Notes: generated by a model from the letters alone, not told the origin. DNA of 64,000 nucleotides from JASJAR01 sp039198225 (GCA_039198225.1 JBCCTQ010000021.1:1-64000); one strand, 5' to 3'. Positions 36,153 to 45,124 are shown, numbered from the stretch's first letter. Numbers and translations are program-made.

Positions 36153-36602
36153 CTATTGTCCGTCAACGAAGTCCTGGATCTGGAAATTACCCAGATTGCC
36201 AATCAGTTGCCTGATGAAGCTCACTTCAGTGATGTTGCTGTCGGTCACGCGGCGGGAGAGGGCAATTACGTTGCCTTCCTCAAGGCCGAAGCGTTCGATA
36301 TTGGCTACGGTGCCCGCGCCCGAATAGGTGACGGCCACAACTTCGCGCCGCACTTCCTCGGGCGCGTTCCAAAGAAACGTCTCGTACTCGGATTTGACGT
36401 AATACCACCCATTGGCGGTGCGAAGTGAATCGAGGCTCGGACGGCCGATAATCGTGGTCACGGTTTCGCGCGTGTCCCGACCGACTTCGATATTGGAAAG
36501 TTCCGCATCGCTCGGGGCATAGCCGTGAGAGTCACCAAGACGCGTACAGCCGGCGATTGCCAGGCCCAAAGTAATCCATAATGTGACGGCGCGTCTCGCC
36601 AT
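36153..36602 (-). CDS. bamE: Outer membrane assembly lipoprotein BamE (SmpA/OmlA)
   Basis: 149-residue lipoprotein with signal peptide ending in the lipobox IAGC; the Cys becomes the lipid-modified N-terminus after cleavage. The SmpA/OmlA fold follows, with VGRDTRETVTTIIGRPS and NGWYYVKSEYE. It should be a small subunit of the BAM complex that inserts outer-membrane beta-barrels. Starts at ATG 36602; an upstream in-frame Met at 36656 is not supported. Divergent from yceD. Confidence 0.88.
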   Translation of the reverse strand: MARRAVTLWITLGLAIAGCTRLGDSHGYAPSDAELSNIEVGRDTRETVTTIIGRPSLDSLRTANGWYYVKSEYETFLWNAPEEVRREVVAVTYSGAGTVANIERFGLEEGNVIALSRRVTDSNITEVSFIRQLIGNLGNFQIQDFVDGQ

Positions 36603-36692
36603 GATGCCCCCTTGCAGATTGGGCTCGCGGCCCATAACCGGGCTTATCGAAGTCACTTTTGAGGATCAAGCCACCTGACCGACGCTGCCCCT

Positions 36693-37232
36693 TTGACCGC
36701 CCGTGTGGTTTTGCCAGCCCGCCTCAAGCGGAACGAGGCCACCGAGATCCGTTTCGAACCGGATGCCGCCCTTCGAGCCGAGATTGCCGAAGACCTGGGG
36801 ATCTCGGCGCTCAAAAAGGCGCGGCTCGACGGGACGTTCGAGCCCGTGGGAAAAGCCGATTGGCGCTTTGACGGCCTTCTCGGCGCGACGGCGGTCCAGC
36901 CCTGCGTGGTGAGCCTCATGCCTGTCACCACCCGCATCGATCAAAGGTTCGAACGGCTTTTTTTGGCCGATCCGCCCCCGGCGGCGCCCGGAGAGGTGGA
37001 GATGCCCGAGGACGATACTGTGGAACCGTTGCCCGGCGAGATTGATCTCGCCTCGCTCTTTGGCGAGGCCTTGGCCCTGGCGCTGCCAGATTATCCTCGG
37101 GCGGCCGGCGCTGAACTCGGCGAAACAATGTTCACCGAACCTGGCAAAACGCCAATGGGAGACGACGAAGCGCGCCCCTTTGCAGCGCTGAAAGTGCTGA
37201 AAGGCGGCGGCGGTGGCCAAGAGGGTGGTTGA
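36693..37232 (+). CDS. yceD: YceD/DUF177 family protein
   Basis: About 179 residues, the DUF177 protein always found before rpmF; linked to 23S rRNA processing or accumulation. Signature blocks are QPCVVSLMPVTTRID and the acidic EDDTVEPLPGEIDLASL. The shown start is TTG 36693. Homologues as I recall them begin a few residues earlier with TDA-PL, which would correspond to a CTG at 36675 preceded by GAGG, so the true start may be CTG. First gene of yceD-rpmF-plsX-fabH. Confidence 0.85.
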   Translation: MTARVVLPARLKRNEATEIRFEPDAALRAEIAEDLGISALKKARLDGTFEPVGKADWRFDGLLGATAVQPCVVSLMPVTTRIDQRFERLFLADPPPAAPGEVEMPEDDTVEPLPGEIDLASLFGEALALALPDYPRAAGAELGETMFTEPGKTPMGDDEARPFAALKVLKGGGGGQEGG

Positions 37233-37393
37233 CCCATCCGACAAGGGCGGCCAAAAGCGCGAGAACACCGAGAAAAGGCTTGCGCCCTTGGCCAAAGGCA
37301 GTATGTTCCCGGCCTCGCTCGCGGGCCTCGGCATTGGCAACGGTTCGCATCCGGGACGCCCGGGTAGGGCCCACTTTTACACGAGGATAGGAC

Positions 37394-37603
37394 ATGGCTG
37401 TCCCGCAGAATAAAATTTCTCCGTCGCGCCGGAACATGCGACGGGCCCATGACGGCCTCGCCGCGGCCAATCCAGGCGAATGTCCGAATTGCGGGGAATT
37501 GAAGCGGCCCCACCATGTTTGCGGGTCCTGCGGTCATTACAATGACCGCGAAGTCATCGCTGACGCCGCCGAGATCGACCTCGACGAAGACGACGCGGCG
37601 TAA
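37394..37603 (+). CDS. rpmF: 50S ribosomal protein L32
   Basis: 69 residues: MAVPQNKISPSRRNMRRAHD at the start and a zinc-ribbon pair CPNC/CGSC. An acidic tail (EIDLDEDDAA) extends past the usual end. Lies between yceD and plsX in the conserved order. Confidence 0.97.
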   Translation: MAVPQNKISPSRRNMRRAHDGLAAANPGECPNCGELKRPHHVCGSCGHYNDREVIADAAEIDLDEDDAA

Positions 37604-37612
37604 GTCGGGCCG

Positions 37613-38740
37613 TTGGCCCCCTCTGGCTCTGCCCCGATCTCTGAACCGGATGCGCCTGGCGCGCGCAGCGGACCCTTCATCATCTCTGTTGACGCCATGG
37701 GAGGCGACCGAGGGCCCATAGCCGTCGTCGCTGGCATTGCCGATGCGGCCAAAAAGAACGCCGATATCGGGTTTATTCTCCACGGGCCGGAAGACCGGCT
37801 GGCCCCACTCATCCGCAAGCGAAAATTGGGCGATCGGGTGCGGATCAACCATGTGGACGGCGTGGTGACGATGGATGCCAAACCGGCCCAAGTGATGCGC
37901 CACGGCAAGGGCACGTCGATGTGGGAAGCCATCGAATCGGTGCGCAACGGCGACGCGGAAGTCGCCGTGTCCTGCGGCAATACCGGCGCTTTGATGGCGC
38001 TCTCGATGATCCGGCTCCGAAAACTCCCCGGCATCGACCGACCCGCAATCGCCTGCCTTTGGCCGTCGGAGAACCCGTCCGGGTTTAACGTGATGCTCGA
38101 TGTCGGCGCAGATGTGCGGGCCGATCCCACCGATCTTTTGCAATACGCGCTGATGGGCAGCGCCTATGCGCGGACGGGCCTTGAAATCGAGCGGCCCCGG
38201 GTGGGGCTTTTGAATGTGGGCACCGAAGACAATAAGGGCCGACCGGAGCTCAAAGAAGCTGCGGATCTCATTGAAGCGGCGGCAGAAGAGGGCAAATACG
38301 ATTACGTCGGCTTCATCGAAGGCGGGGACCTCCCGCTGAAGCGCGTCGATGTGATCGTCACCGACGGTTTCACCGGCAATATTGCGCTGAAGACCGGCGA
38401 GGGCACGGCCCGGCTGATCCGCTCTTTTCTGTCAGATGCGTTCAAAGCCACACCGCTTAGTCGGATCGCTGCGGTTCTCGCACTGACGTCGCTCCGCCGG
38501 TTGTCAAAACGGATCGATCCCCGCCGGGTCAATGGAGGCGTCTTTTTGGGGCTTAACGGCACGGTGGTGAAATCCCACGGGTCGGCGGACGCAACCGGGG
38601 TGTCAGCGGCCATTAAGCTCGCGTTTCGCCTCGCCCAATCGGGCTTCAATGATCGGCTCCGGGCCCGGGTTGCAATGGCAGGACACCACAGCCAGAATGC
38701 CCGCTACGGGGACGAGGCGGAAAGCGAGCAGAGTGCATGA
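37613..38740 (+). CDS. plsX: Phosphate acyltransferase PlsX
   Basis: 375-residue enzyme that makes acyl-phosphate from acyl-ACP for phospholipid synthesis. Family blocks: ISVDAMGGDRGP, VSCGNTGALMALSM, LLNVGTEDNKG, and VDVIVTDGFTGNIALKT. The only in-frame start before the conserved domain is TTG 37613, ten bases after rpmF. The last codon overlaps the fabH ATG (ATGA). Confidence 0.95.
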   Translation: MAPSGSAPISEPDAPGARSGPFIISVDAMGGDRGPIAVVAGIADAAKKNADIGFILHGPEDRLAPLIRKRKLGDRVRINHVDGVVTMDAKPAQVMRHGKGTSMWEAIESVRNGDAEVAVSCGNTGALMALSMIRLRKLPGIDRPAIACLWPSENPSGFNVMLDVGADVRADPTDLLQYALMGSAYARTGLEIERPRVGLLNVGTEDNKGRPELKEAADLIEAAAEEGKYDYVGFIEGGDLPLKRVDVIVTDGFTGNIALKTGEGTARLIRSFLSDAFKATPLSRIAAVLALTSLRRLSKRIDPRRVNGGVFLGLNGTVVKSHGSADATGVSAAIKLAFRLAQSGFNDRLRARVAMAGHHSQNARYGDEAESEQSA

Positions 38741-39714
38741 CAACACGCGCGGTGGTCCGGGGCGTCGGGCATTATTTGCCCGACCGCGTTGTTCCGAATG
38801 CGTATTTTCAGGAAGAGTTGGGCCTAGATACGTCCGATGAGTGGATTGTCGCTCGAACGGGGATCGAGCGGCGCCATTTCGCGGCTGACGGTCAAACGAC
38901 CTCCGATCTCGCGGTGCGGGCCGCCTTTGCAGCCTTAGGTGATGCAGGTCTCGATCCCGGTGAAATCGACGCTGTGATCGTGGCCACCTCGACGGCAGAT
39001 CTCACCTTTCCGTCTGCCGCCACCATGGTCCAAGCGGCCCTCGGGATGACCCATGGCTTTGCTTTCGACATTCAAGCGGTCTGCGCCGGCTTCGTTTTTG
39101 CCCTCGCCAACGCAAACGCACTTGTCGTGTCCGGGCAGGCCCGACGGGTGATGGTCATCGGAGCGGAAACCTTTAGCCGGATCCTCGACTTCAAGGACCG
39201 CTCCACCTGCGTTCTTTTCGGCGACGGCGCGGGCGCGCTGATCGTGGAAGCCCGGACCGGGGACGGGACGGCGGCGGATCGCGGCATCCTTGCGGTCGAT
39301 CTCAACAGCGACGGGCGCCACCGGGATATCCTCTATGTCGATGGCGGTGTCTCAACTCAAACGACGGGATATCTCCGCATGGAGGGGAAAGAAGTCTTCC
39401 GCCATGCCGTTGAAAAGCTTGCAAAAACCGCCCATGCGGCGCTCGATAAGGCCAAGATCAGTGCTGATGATATCGATTGGATCGTACCCCATCAGGCCAA
39501 TCTCCGGATCATCAAATCGACCGCTTCGAAAATGGGTGTAGATCTCGAGCGCGTCGTGGTCACGGTCCAAGACCATGGCAACACATCCGCCGCGTCGATC
39601 CCTTTGGCGCTTTCGGTTGGAAAGGCCCGGGGGCAAATCGGCCAGGGCGATCTCGTGGTCACGGAGGCCATTGGCGGAGGTCTGGCTTGGGGAGCGGTGG
39701 CGCTGCGCTGGTAG
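38737..39714 (+). CDS. fabH: 3-oxoacyl-ACP synthase III
   Basis: Starts fatty-acid elongation by condensing acyl-CoA with malonyl-ACP. The 325-residue thiolase-fold product has the full Cys-His-Asn triad: Cys116 in QAVCAGF, His252 in VPHQANLRI and Asn282 in HGNTSAA. Translationally coupled to plsX by a four-base overlap. Confidence 0.97.
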   Translation: MTTRAVVRGVGHYLPDRVVPNAYFQEELGLDTSDEWIVARTGIERRHFAADGQTTSDLAVRAAFAALGDAGLDPGEIDAVIVATSTADLTFPSAATMVQAALGMTHGFAFDIQAVCAGFVFALANANALVVSGQARRVMVIGAETFSRILDFKDRSTCVLFGDGAGALIVEARTGDGTAADRGILAVDLNSDGRHRDILYVDGGVSTQTTGYLRMEGKEVFRHAVEKLAKTAHAALDKAKISADDIDWIVPHQANLRIIKSTASKMGVDLERVVVTVQDHGNTSAASIPLALSVGKARGQIGQGDLVVTEAIGGGLAWGAVALRW

Positions 39715-39747
39715 TCGCCCGGGGCGCAATTCTCCAAACCATTGATA

Positions 39748-39777
39748 TTGACTCGGAAAATAGCCGAGACCTATGGT
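39748..39777 (+). promoter_or_regulatory. Candidate promoter with internal inverted repeat for ihfA
   Basis: TTGACT at 39748-39753 and TATGGT at 39772-39777, spaced 18 bp. The spacer contains CTCGG-N7-CCGAG (39752-39768), a possible operator between the two promoter elements. Start codon is 27 bases downstream. Confidence 0.45.
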
Positions 39778-39804
39778 TGGACGGCACGGAAATAGGGGCG
39801 CTCT

Positions 39805-40104
39805 ATGGGACAAAAAACACTTACACGCATGGATCTCAGCGAGGCGGTCTTCCGGGAAGTGGGCCTGTCGCGCAATGAGAGCGCTCAATTGGTCGAAAGC
39901 GTCCTCCAGCATATGTCGGATTCGCTTGTGCGCGGCGAAAGCGTGAAAATCTCTTCGTTTGGAACATTCAGCGTGCGCGAAAAGGCCGCCCGTATCGGGC
40001 GGAACCCCAAAACCGGGGAGGAGGTGCCGATCCATCCTCGCCGGGTCCTCACTTTCAGGCCCTCCCATTTGATGAAAGACCGCGTCGCGGCTGGCAACAA
40101 ATAG
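39805..40104 (+). CDS. ihfA: Integration host factor subunit alpha
   Basis: 99-residue DNA-bending protein that pairs with IhfB. HU/IHF signature GTFSVREKAARIGRNPKTGE with the Pro of the intercalating beta-arm is present, and the N-terminus GQKTLTRMDLSEAVF matches IHF-alpha rather than HU. Located between fabH and a MerR gene, the usual alphaproteobacterial order. Confidence 0.95.
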   Translation: MGQKTLTRMDLSEAVFREVGLSRNESAQLVESVLQHMSDSLVRGESVKISSFGTFSVREKAARIGRNPKTGEEVPIHPRRVLTFRPSHLMKDRVAAGNK

Positions 40105-40115
40105 GCCCCGGGCCC

Positions 40116-40814
40116 ATGGAAAAGTCCCCCGACGCGTTCCGGACGATCTCCGAGGTCGCCGATTGGCTTGACGTGCCGACCCATGTGCTCCGGTTCTGGG
40201 AAAGCCGGTTCACCCAAATCAAGCCGGTCAAACGGGCCGGGGGGCGGCGCTACTACAGACCGAATGACATGGCGCTCATCGGTGGGATCAAGCGGCTTCT
40301 CCACGATGATGGGATGACAATCCGGGGCGTGCAAAAGCTCCTCCGGGAGAAGGGCGTGAAACATGTGGCGGCCCTTTCGCAGTCTCTCGACGGCAGGGCC
40401 GTCTACGACCCGCCGGGCGATGTGATTGAAGCGAGTGCCGTGGAGGTGCCCGCAGCCCCACCGGTCGAGCCGCCGGTCTCGCCGCCCGTTGACGCATCAG
40501 AAGACAGCGGCGCTGAAGAAGTGGCGGAGGCGGAACCTGCCGATGCGGCAGAAGATCTCGAACCGGCTTTGCCCTTTGAGGCCGCACCTTCGGAGCCAGA
40601 GCCGCCCAAGGAATCCCCTGTCGAGCCGGTGGCGGCATCGATTCCAGCCACGCCGGACGTGCCCGACACCGATCTGGAAGACGATGATATCTCTATCCCT
40701 GCGGGCTCTGGAGTTGCCGTTGGGCTTCGGTCATTGGATCGGTCGCGTTTGGTGGAACATGCCGTCATTCTCAAAACCGTGAGCGACCGGATCGCCGCGG
40801 CCCGGGCCGCTTGA
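40116..40814 (+). CDS. MerR family transcriptional regulator
   Basis: 232 residues. The N-terminal winged helix-turn-helix (about 7-75) has FRTISEVADWLDVPTHVLRF followed by GGRRYYRPNDM, the MerR wing. Unlike metal-sensing MerR proteins there is no Cys-rich sensor. Instead the second half is a Pro/Glu/Ala-rich low-complexity segment and a short C-terminal helix. It lies 11 bases after ihfA; this pair is widely conserved in alphaproteobacteria. Confidence 0.88.
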   Translation: MEKSPDAFRTISEVADWLDVPTHVLRFWESRFTQIKPVKRAGGRRYYRPNDMALIGGIKRLLHDDGMTIRGVQKLLREKGVKHVAALSQSLDGRAVYDPPGDVIEASAVEVPAAPPVEPPVSPPVDASEDSGAEEVAEAEPADAAEDLEPALPFEAAPSEPEPPKESPVEPVAASIPATPDVPDTDLEDDDISIPAGSGVAVGLRSLDRSRLVEHAVILKTVSDRIAAARAA

Positions 40815-40871
40815 GGGGGATGGCGTTCCGGCCTTGCCCCTCCTTGGGAATTCGGTCAGAAGCCAGCCTGT

Positions 40872-40949
40872 CGGGCTATGGCGCAGCTTGGTTAGCGCGT
40901 CCGTCTGGGGGACGGAAGGTCGCAGGTTCAAATCCTGCTAGCCCGACCA
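40872..40949 (+). tRNA. tRNA-Pro(GGG)
   Basis: Complete cloverleaf: acceptor CGGGCTA/TAGCCCG, D arm GCGC/GCGC, anticodon loop CTGGGGG with GGG at the middle, T arm GCAGG-TTCAAAT-CCTGC, and encoded ACCA end. Confidence 0.95.
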
Positions 40950-40976
40950 TCCTCGCTCCCCAATTCTGAGGCGCCT

Positions 40977-42056
40977 GTGCCGGGGCTTTTGCCGGATAGA
41001 CTGATCCGCGACTTGATCGCACAAGGCGGGCTCACCGCCGATCCGACCTTTGACGAAGGTCAGGTCCAGCCCGCCTCTGTCGATCTTCGGTTGGGGCCGG
41101 TGGCCTACCGGGTACGCGCTTCGTTTCTGGCTGGCGAAGGTCGAACGGTCGCCGAACGGCTCTCGGAATTCGAGATGCACCAGATCGATCTCGCGGGCGG
41201 CGCGGTTTTAGAGAAAGGCTGCGTCTACGTGGTGCCCTTGGCCGAAAGCCTGGCACTCCCCGCCCAAATTGAAGCCGTGGCCAACGCCAAATCCTCAACC
41301 GGGCGGCTCGATCTTCTCACCCGCACGATCACCGATGGCGGCGTCGAATTCGACCGCATCCAGGCGGGCTATCGCGGCCCCCTCTACGCCGAGATTTGCC
41401 CCCGCTCGTTCTCGGTGTTGGTGCGGCCGGGCATGCGGCTCAATCAGATCCGGTTCCGCGATGGCCAAAGCGTTTTGTCTGATGACGCACTTCTGGCGCT
41501 TCATTCCAAAACGCCACTAGTGGATGGGACGCCGGTTATTTCGGAGGGCTTGGGCTTTTCGGTCGATCTTCGGCCCCAAAGCGGAAGCCTTGTGGGAGTC
41601 CGCGCCAAACCCCATAGCGGGGTGATCGATCTTGAGAATGTCGGCGGCCATGATCCGGCGGAATTCTGGGAAGAAGTGCGCACGGAGAGCGGGCGCATCA
41701 TCCTTGATCCTGGTGCATTCTATATCTTGGTCAGCCGCGAAGCGGTGACGATCCCCCCCACCCATGCGGCCGAAATGGCGCCATACCTCGCCATGGTCGG
41801 TGAGTTCCGGGTCCACTATGCGGGGTTTTTCGATCCGGGCTTTGGTTGGGCTGAAGCGGGCGGGGCCGGGTCACGGGGCGTATTGGAAGTCCGCTGCCAT
41901 GAGGCCCCCTTCGTTCTCGAACACGGCCAGGTCGTGGGGCGTCTCGTCTACGAAGCAATGGCGGCCCCGCCGGAGGATCTTTACGGTGCGGGGATCGCGT
42001 CGAACTACCAAGGCCAAGGGTTGAAGCTTTCAAAGCACTTCCGAGCGCCAGCTTGA
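40977..42056 (+). CDS. dcd: 2'-deoxycytidine 5'-triphosphate deaminase, double-length type
   Basis: Deaminates dCTP to dUTP for thymidylate synthesis. At 359 residues it is about twice the length of E. coli Dcd and appears to hold two trimerisation/deaminase folds: first with QPASVDLRLG and AKSSTGRLDLLTR-TITDGGVEFD, second with SVDLRP and FDPGFGWAE-like blocks. This long form is typical of alphaproteobacteria. GTG start at 40977, 27 bases after tRNA-Pro. Confidence 0.9.
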   Translation: MPGLLPDRLIRDLIAQGGLTADPTFDEGQVQPASVDLRLGPVAYRVRASFLAGEGRTVAERLSEFEMHQIDLAGGAVLEKGCVYVVPLAESLALPAQIEAVANAKSSTGRLDLLTRTITDGGVEFDRIQAGYRGPLYAEICPRSFSVLVRPGMRLNQIRFRDGQSVLSDDALLALHSKTPLVDGTPVISEGLGFSVDLRPQSGSLVGVRAKPHSGVIDLENVGGHDPAEFWEEVRTESGRIILDPGAFYILVSREAVTIPPTHAAEMAPYLAMVGEFRVHYAGFFDPGFGWAEAGGAGSRGVLEVRCHEAPFVLEHGQVVGRLVYEAMAAPPEDLYGAGIASNYQGQGLKLSKHFRAPA

Positions 42057-42085
42057 TCCCATCGCCCCGGAGATGACCGAGAGTT

Positions 42086-42703
42086 TTAGCTGTCAGGTGG
42101 CACGAGACCGAGCCCGCGGAGATAGACGCCTATTCCGGTTTCCAAAAGATCTTCCGGCGGGAAGGGCGCTTTGGTTCCGGGCGAGCCCCGCGCGAAGAGT
42201 TCGACCACCCCATGGGACATCGCCCAGATATGGGCCGAAAACATCTGGGGCGGAGGCCGCTTTTCCGGCGGGATCTGTTCCGAAAGTGCCTCGGCGGCCC
42301 GTTCCAAAACGCCGAAGGCCCGGCGGGCCACCGCCGCCAGTTCCGGCGTTCGGTTTATCGAAATCCCACTTTCAAACATCGCCACGTAGTGGCCGGGATA
42401 GCGCCGGGCAAAGGCCAAGTAGGCCCGCCCCGTGGCTTCGAAACTGGCCAAGGCCGAGGGCTGACCGGTCTCAAAGGCATATTCCATGAGATCGGCGAAG
42501 ATCTCATAGCCCTGGCGCGCCGCATCGGCGATCAAGTCTTCCCGCCCTTCGAAATGGCGATAGACCGCTGCGGGCGTCACGCCGGCCGCCTTGGCCGCTT
42601 CGGACAGCGTAAAGCCCGTCGGGCCTTTCTCTTCGATCAGCGAAAGTGCAGCGTCGACAAGGGCCTGGCGAAGATTGCCGTGATGGTAGCCCCGTTTAGG
42701 CAT
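42086..42703 (-). CDS. TetR/AcrR family transcriptional regulator
   Basis: 205 residues. N-terminal HTH: LSEAAKAAGVTPAAVYRHF (about 38-56) preceded by RGYHHGNLRQALVDAAL. The C-terminal ligand domain is of the WHG type often found in regulators near lipid or acyl-CoA genes. ATG 42703 lies inside the end of ppk2 (8-bp overlap), so it is likely translated from the same mRNA. The frame is open to 42769 but that start is inside ppk2. Target and ligand unknown. Confidence 0.85.
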   Translation of the reverse strand: MPKRGYHHGNLRQALVDAALSLIEEKGPTGFTLSEAAKAAGVTPAAVYRHFEGREDLIADAARQGYEIFADLMEYAFETGQPSALASFEATGRAYLAFARRYPGHYVAMFESGISINRTPELAAVARRAFGVLERAAEALSEQIPPEKRPPPQMFSAHIWAMSHGVVELFARGSPGTKAPFPPEDLLETGIGVYLRGLGLVPPDS

Positions 42704-43562
42704 TCCAGATGTCCGGGCCCCCGGCGACTTTTTTGTCCGGGGCCCGCGCTGCCTTGCCCTTGTTGGCATAATCGATCTGGCTCACGACCGTCTCAATCGC
42801 CGCGAGCCGGGCCCGGCGTTTGTCATCACTTCGAATGACGGTCCAAGGCGCTGTTTTGGAATGGCTTTTGTCGAGCGTCTCACCAATGGCGTCGGTGTAG
42901 GCATCCCAACGCTTAAGGCCCTCCACATCTATCCAGGAGAGTTTCCATTGCTTCAATGGGTCATTTTCACGGTCGAGGAACCGGTTGAGTTGTTCGGCCC
43001 GACCCACGTTGAGCCAAAGCTTGAAGAGTTGAATTCCATCCCTTGTGAGCAGGCGCTCGAAGGCCGGGAGTTGGTCGAAGAAGTCCCGTCGTTGGTCAGG
43101 TGTGCAGAACTCAAACACATGTTCGACCACGCCGCGGTTGTACCAAGACCGGTCAAAGAAGACGATCTCACCCTCGGCCGGTAGCATATTGATATACCTC
43201 TGAAAATACCACTGGCCGGCTTCCCGATCCGTGGGTTTTGAAAGGGCGACGACCCGCGCATGCCGGGGATTGAGGTTCTCTCGGAACCGTTTGATCGTGC
43301 CGCCTTTTCCAGCCGCGTCCCGGCCTTCGAACACGACTACGATGCGCTTTCCGCTGGCGCGCACATCCGCGAGGAGTTTAGCCAGCTCAAGCTGGAGTTC
43401 GCCCAGCCTGTCTTCGTATTCCTCGCGGTCCATGCGGTCATCGTAGGGATAGGGGTCGTGCAGAATGGGCCCCTTTTCTTGGGCCTCGATGGCCTTGCGG
43501 ACAGATTTTGGGGCGTCGGCCTCGTAGTAGGTCGAGATCGCGCCGTCGAAGGGCAGGGCCAT
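42696..43562 (-). CDS. ppk2: Polyphosphate kinase 2
   Basis: 288-residue class I PPK2 that uses polyphosphate to phosphorylate NDPs, or the reverse. Walker A GRDAAGKGG (about 79-87), lid region and Walker B-like FFDRSWYNR (about 134-142) are present. Length and single-domain layout are typical. First gene of a two-gene unit with a TetR regulator. Confidence 0.93.
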   Translation of the reverse strand: MALPFDGAISTYYEADAPKSVRKAIEAQEKGPILHDPYPYDDRMDREEYEDRLGELQLELAKLLADVRASGKRIVVVFEGRDAAGKGGTIKRFRENLNPRHARVVALSKPTDREAGQWYFQRYINMLPAEGEIVFFDRSWYNRGVVEHVFEFCTPDQRRDFFDQLPAFERLLTRDGIQLFKLWLNVGRAEQLNRFLDRENDPLKQWKLSWIDVEGLKRWDAYTDAIGETLDKSHSKTAPWTVIRSDDKRRARLAAIETVVSQIDYANKGKAARAPDKKVAGGPDIWNA

Positions 43563-43648
43563 GGTGTTAATCGCCTTTACTTTCCGCAGAACCTAAGGTC
43601 CCGGGGCCCCTGGGGCAAGAATGGCTGGGCCATTCGGTCGGGCCGGGC

Positions 43649-43677
43649 TTGCGAAGCCCAAGCGCTTCCGGCTACAT
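43649..43677 (+). promoter_or_regulatory. Candidate promoter for tRNA-Ser
   Basis: TTGCGA at 43649-43654 and CTACAT at 43672-43677, 17 bp apart, 10 bases before the tRNA 5' end. Confidence 0.4.
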
Positions 43678-43687
43678 CGCCATTGCC

Positions 43688-43777
43688 GGAGAGGTGGCCG
43701 AGTGGTCGAAGGCGCACGCCTGGAACGCGTGTAGGCGGGAAACCGTCTCCAGGGTTCGAATCCCTGTCTCTCCGCCA
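43688..43777 (+). tRNA. tRNA-Ser(GGA)
   Basis: Class II tRNA of 90 bases with a long variable arm. Acceptor GGAGAG/CTCTCC, anticodon loop CTGGAAC (GGA), T arm with GGTTCGAATCC, encoded CCA. Marks the left border of an accessory region. Confidence 0.95.
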
Positions 43778-44181
43778 CCGACCCTTATCTCATTTTCCCA
43801 TGTCCAAATTGCCAGGTTTCTCTGCGCAATTGCCGCGGCTTGCGACGCGTCGGGTATCACAGAGACGGACCCTGGGCGGCTGATCAAGGCCAGATTCCGG
43901 TCTAGTCTCAGAGACTCATTTGGGCGGGTCCGGTTTTTTGCGTTTTCCCTGTTCCAGTTCGTTTTACAGCGAATTTTGAGGAAACCAGCACGATTCTGAG
44001 TACTGGTTCCTAATTTCGTGCAGAGTATTCAGAGGCTTGCGCGCGATTTCCCTATAGACTGGAACAGGGAATTTCTTTTGCGGAACAGGGAAACACTCTT
44101 GAGGAGCAGGGACCTCTTTTCCCATTTCAGCGCATACAGATCTGCGGGTGTTTGTCAGTCTTGGGTTTGACCGTACGAGAG
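43778..44181. other. Gene-free left flank of the accessory region
   Basis: 404 bases between tRNA-Ser and an IS element with no convincing gene. It is less GC-rich than the core genome and contains the repeats listed at 43946-44112. Confidence 0.5.
43946..44112. repeat. Iteron-like repeats, 21-bp period
   Basis: GGAACAGGGA at 44061-44070 and 44082-44091, GGAGCAGGGA at 44103-44112 (start-to-start spacing exactly 21 bp), and an inverted copy TCCCTGTTCC at 43946-43955. Two-helical-turn spacing suggests cooperative protein binding on one face. Confidence 0.6.
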
Positions 44182-44996
44182 GGAGCTGTCAGAGGAAACT
44201 TGCTTGAACGGGGCAGGGGGCTTTCGTAGCCTCGCTTGATGACCAAATGATCCCCTTTTCGCTACTTCAAGACGAGCCCCGAGATCATTCGCCTGGCGGT
44301 GATGCTCTACATCCGGTTTCCGCTCTCACTTCGAAACGTCGAAGACCTGCTGCATGAGCGTGGTGTCGATGTCAGCCATGAGACGGTCCGGTTTTGGTGG
44401 CAACGCTTTGGGCCAATGTTTGCTTCCGAGATCCGCAAACGTCGCATCCAGGGCATGAAGTCCAGTCGGTGGCGATGGCATCTCGACGAGATGTTTGTGA
44501 AGATCAACGGCGAACGGCACTATCTCTGGCGGGCGGTGGACCACGAAGGAGAGGTGCTGGAGAGCTTCGTGACGAAGACGCGAGATAAGAAGGCGGCTTT
44601 GAAATTCCTGAAGAAATCCATGCGGAAGCACGGTCAGCCCGAGGTTATCGTGACGGACAAGCTCCGATCCTACGGGGCTGCCCTTCAGGATATCGGTGTA
44701 GGTGACCGCCAGCAAACGGGGCGATGGCTCAACAATCGAGCTGAAAACTCACACCTACCGTTCCGACGACGAGAGCGCGCCATGCTTCGCTTCCGGCGTA
44801 TGCGAAGTCTTCAGAAGTTCGCCTCAGTCCACGCCTCCGTCTCAAACCACTTCAACCAAGAACGCAGCCTCTCTTCTCGAAACCTCTTCAAGCTTAACAG
44901 GATCGCCGCTCTGACCGAATGGCGCGGTCTGTGCGCGGAATAAGGGGCAGCGTCACTGTCCCACCAGAGACTGGTTCGCATTCGTCTGACAGCACC
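44182..44996 (+). mobile_element. IS6-family insertion sequence
   Basis: 815-bp element bounded by terminal inverted repeats: left GGAGCTGTCAGAGGAA, right (complement) GGTGCTGTCAGACGAA. Encodes one DDE transposase, broken by a nonsense codon. No matching 8-bp target duplication flanks it (TACGAGAG versus TGGAAAAG), so the element or its flanks have been rearranged. Confidence 0.85.
44239..44943 (+). pseudogene. IS6-family transposase, nonsense mutation at codon 4
   Basis: Frame starting at ATG 44239 reads Met-Thr-Lys then TGA (44248-44250) before SPFRYFKTSPEIIRLAVMLY; relatives have Arg there, so CGA to TGA is the likely change. The rest is intact: DDE motifs in WHLDEMFVK, VTDKLRSYG and NNRAENSHLPF. 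A restart at ATG 44299 would lose about 20 residues of the N-terminal DNA-binding region. Confidence 0.85.
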
Positions 44997-45001
44997 TGGA
45001 A

Positions 45002-45124
45002 AAGTCCTTTGCTTTGGCCAAGAAATCTCTGGCCGACAAGAAGGCGCGCGTCGAACGCTATCGACTAGAGGAAAAGCGTCAGGTCTCCGACGCAATGGAC
45101 AAGCTGACCAAGCTTCCCACTTAA
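45002..45124 (+). pseudogene. 3' remnant of a truncated gene
   Basis: Open frame of 40 codons running directly out of the IS right end to TAA 45124. It encodes a charged helix (KKSLADKKARVERYRLEEKR...KLPT). No start codon, so it looks like the C-terminus of a gene cut by the IS. Family not recognised. Confidence 0.45.

Noticed and set aside
44174..45004. 8-bp target duplication around the IS6 element
   Set aside because: Flanking octamers TACGAGAG and TGGAAAAG differ.
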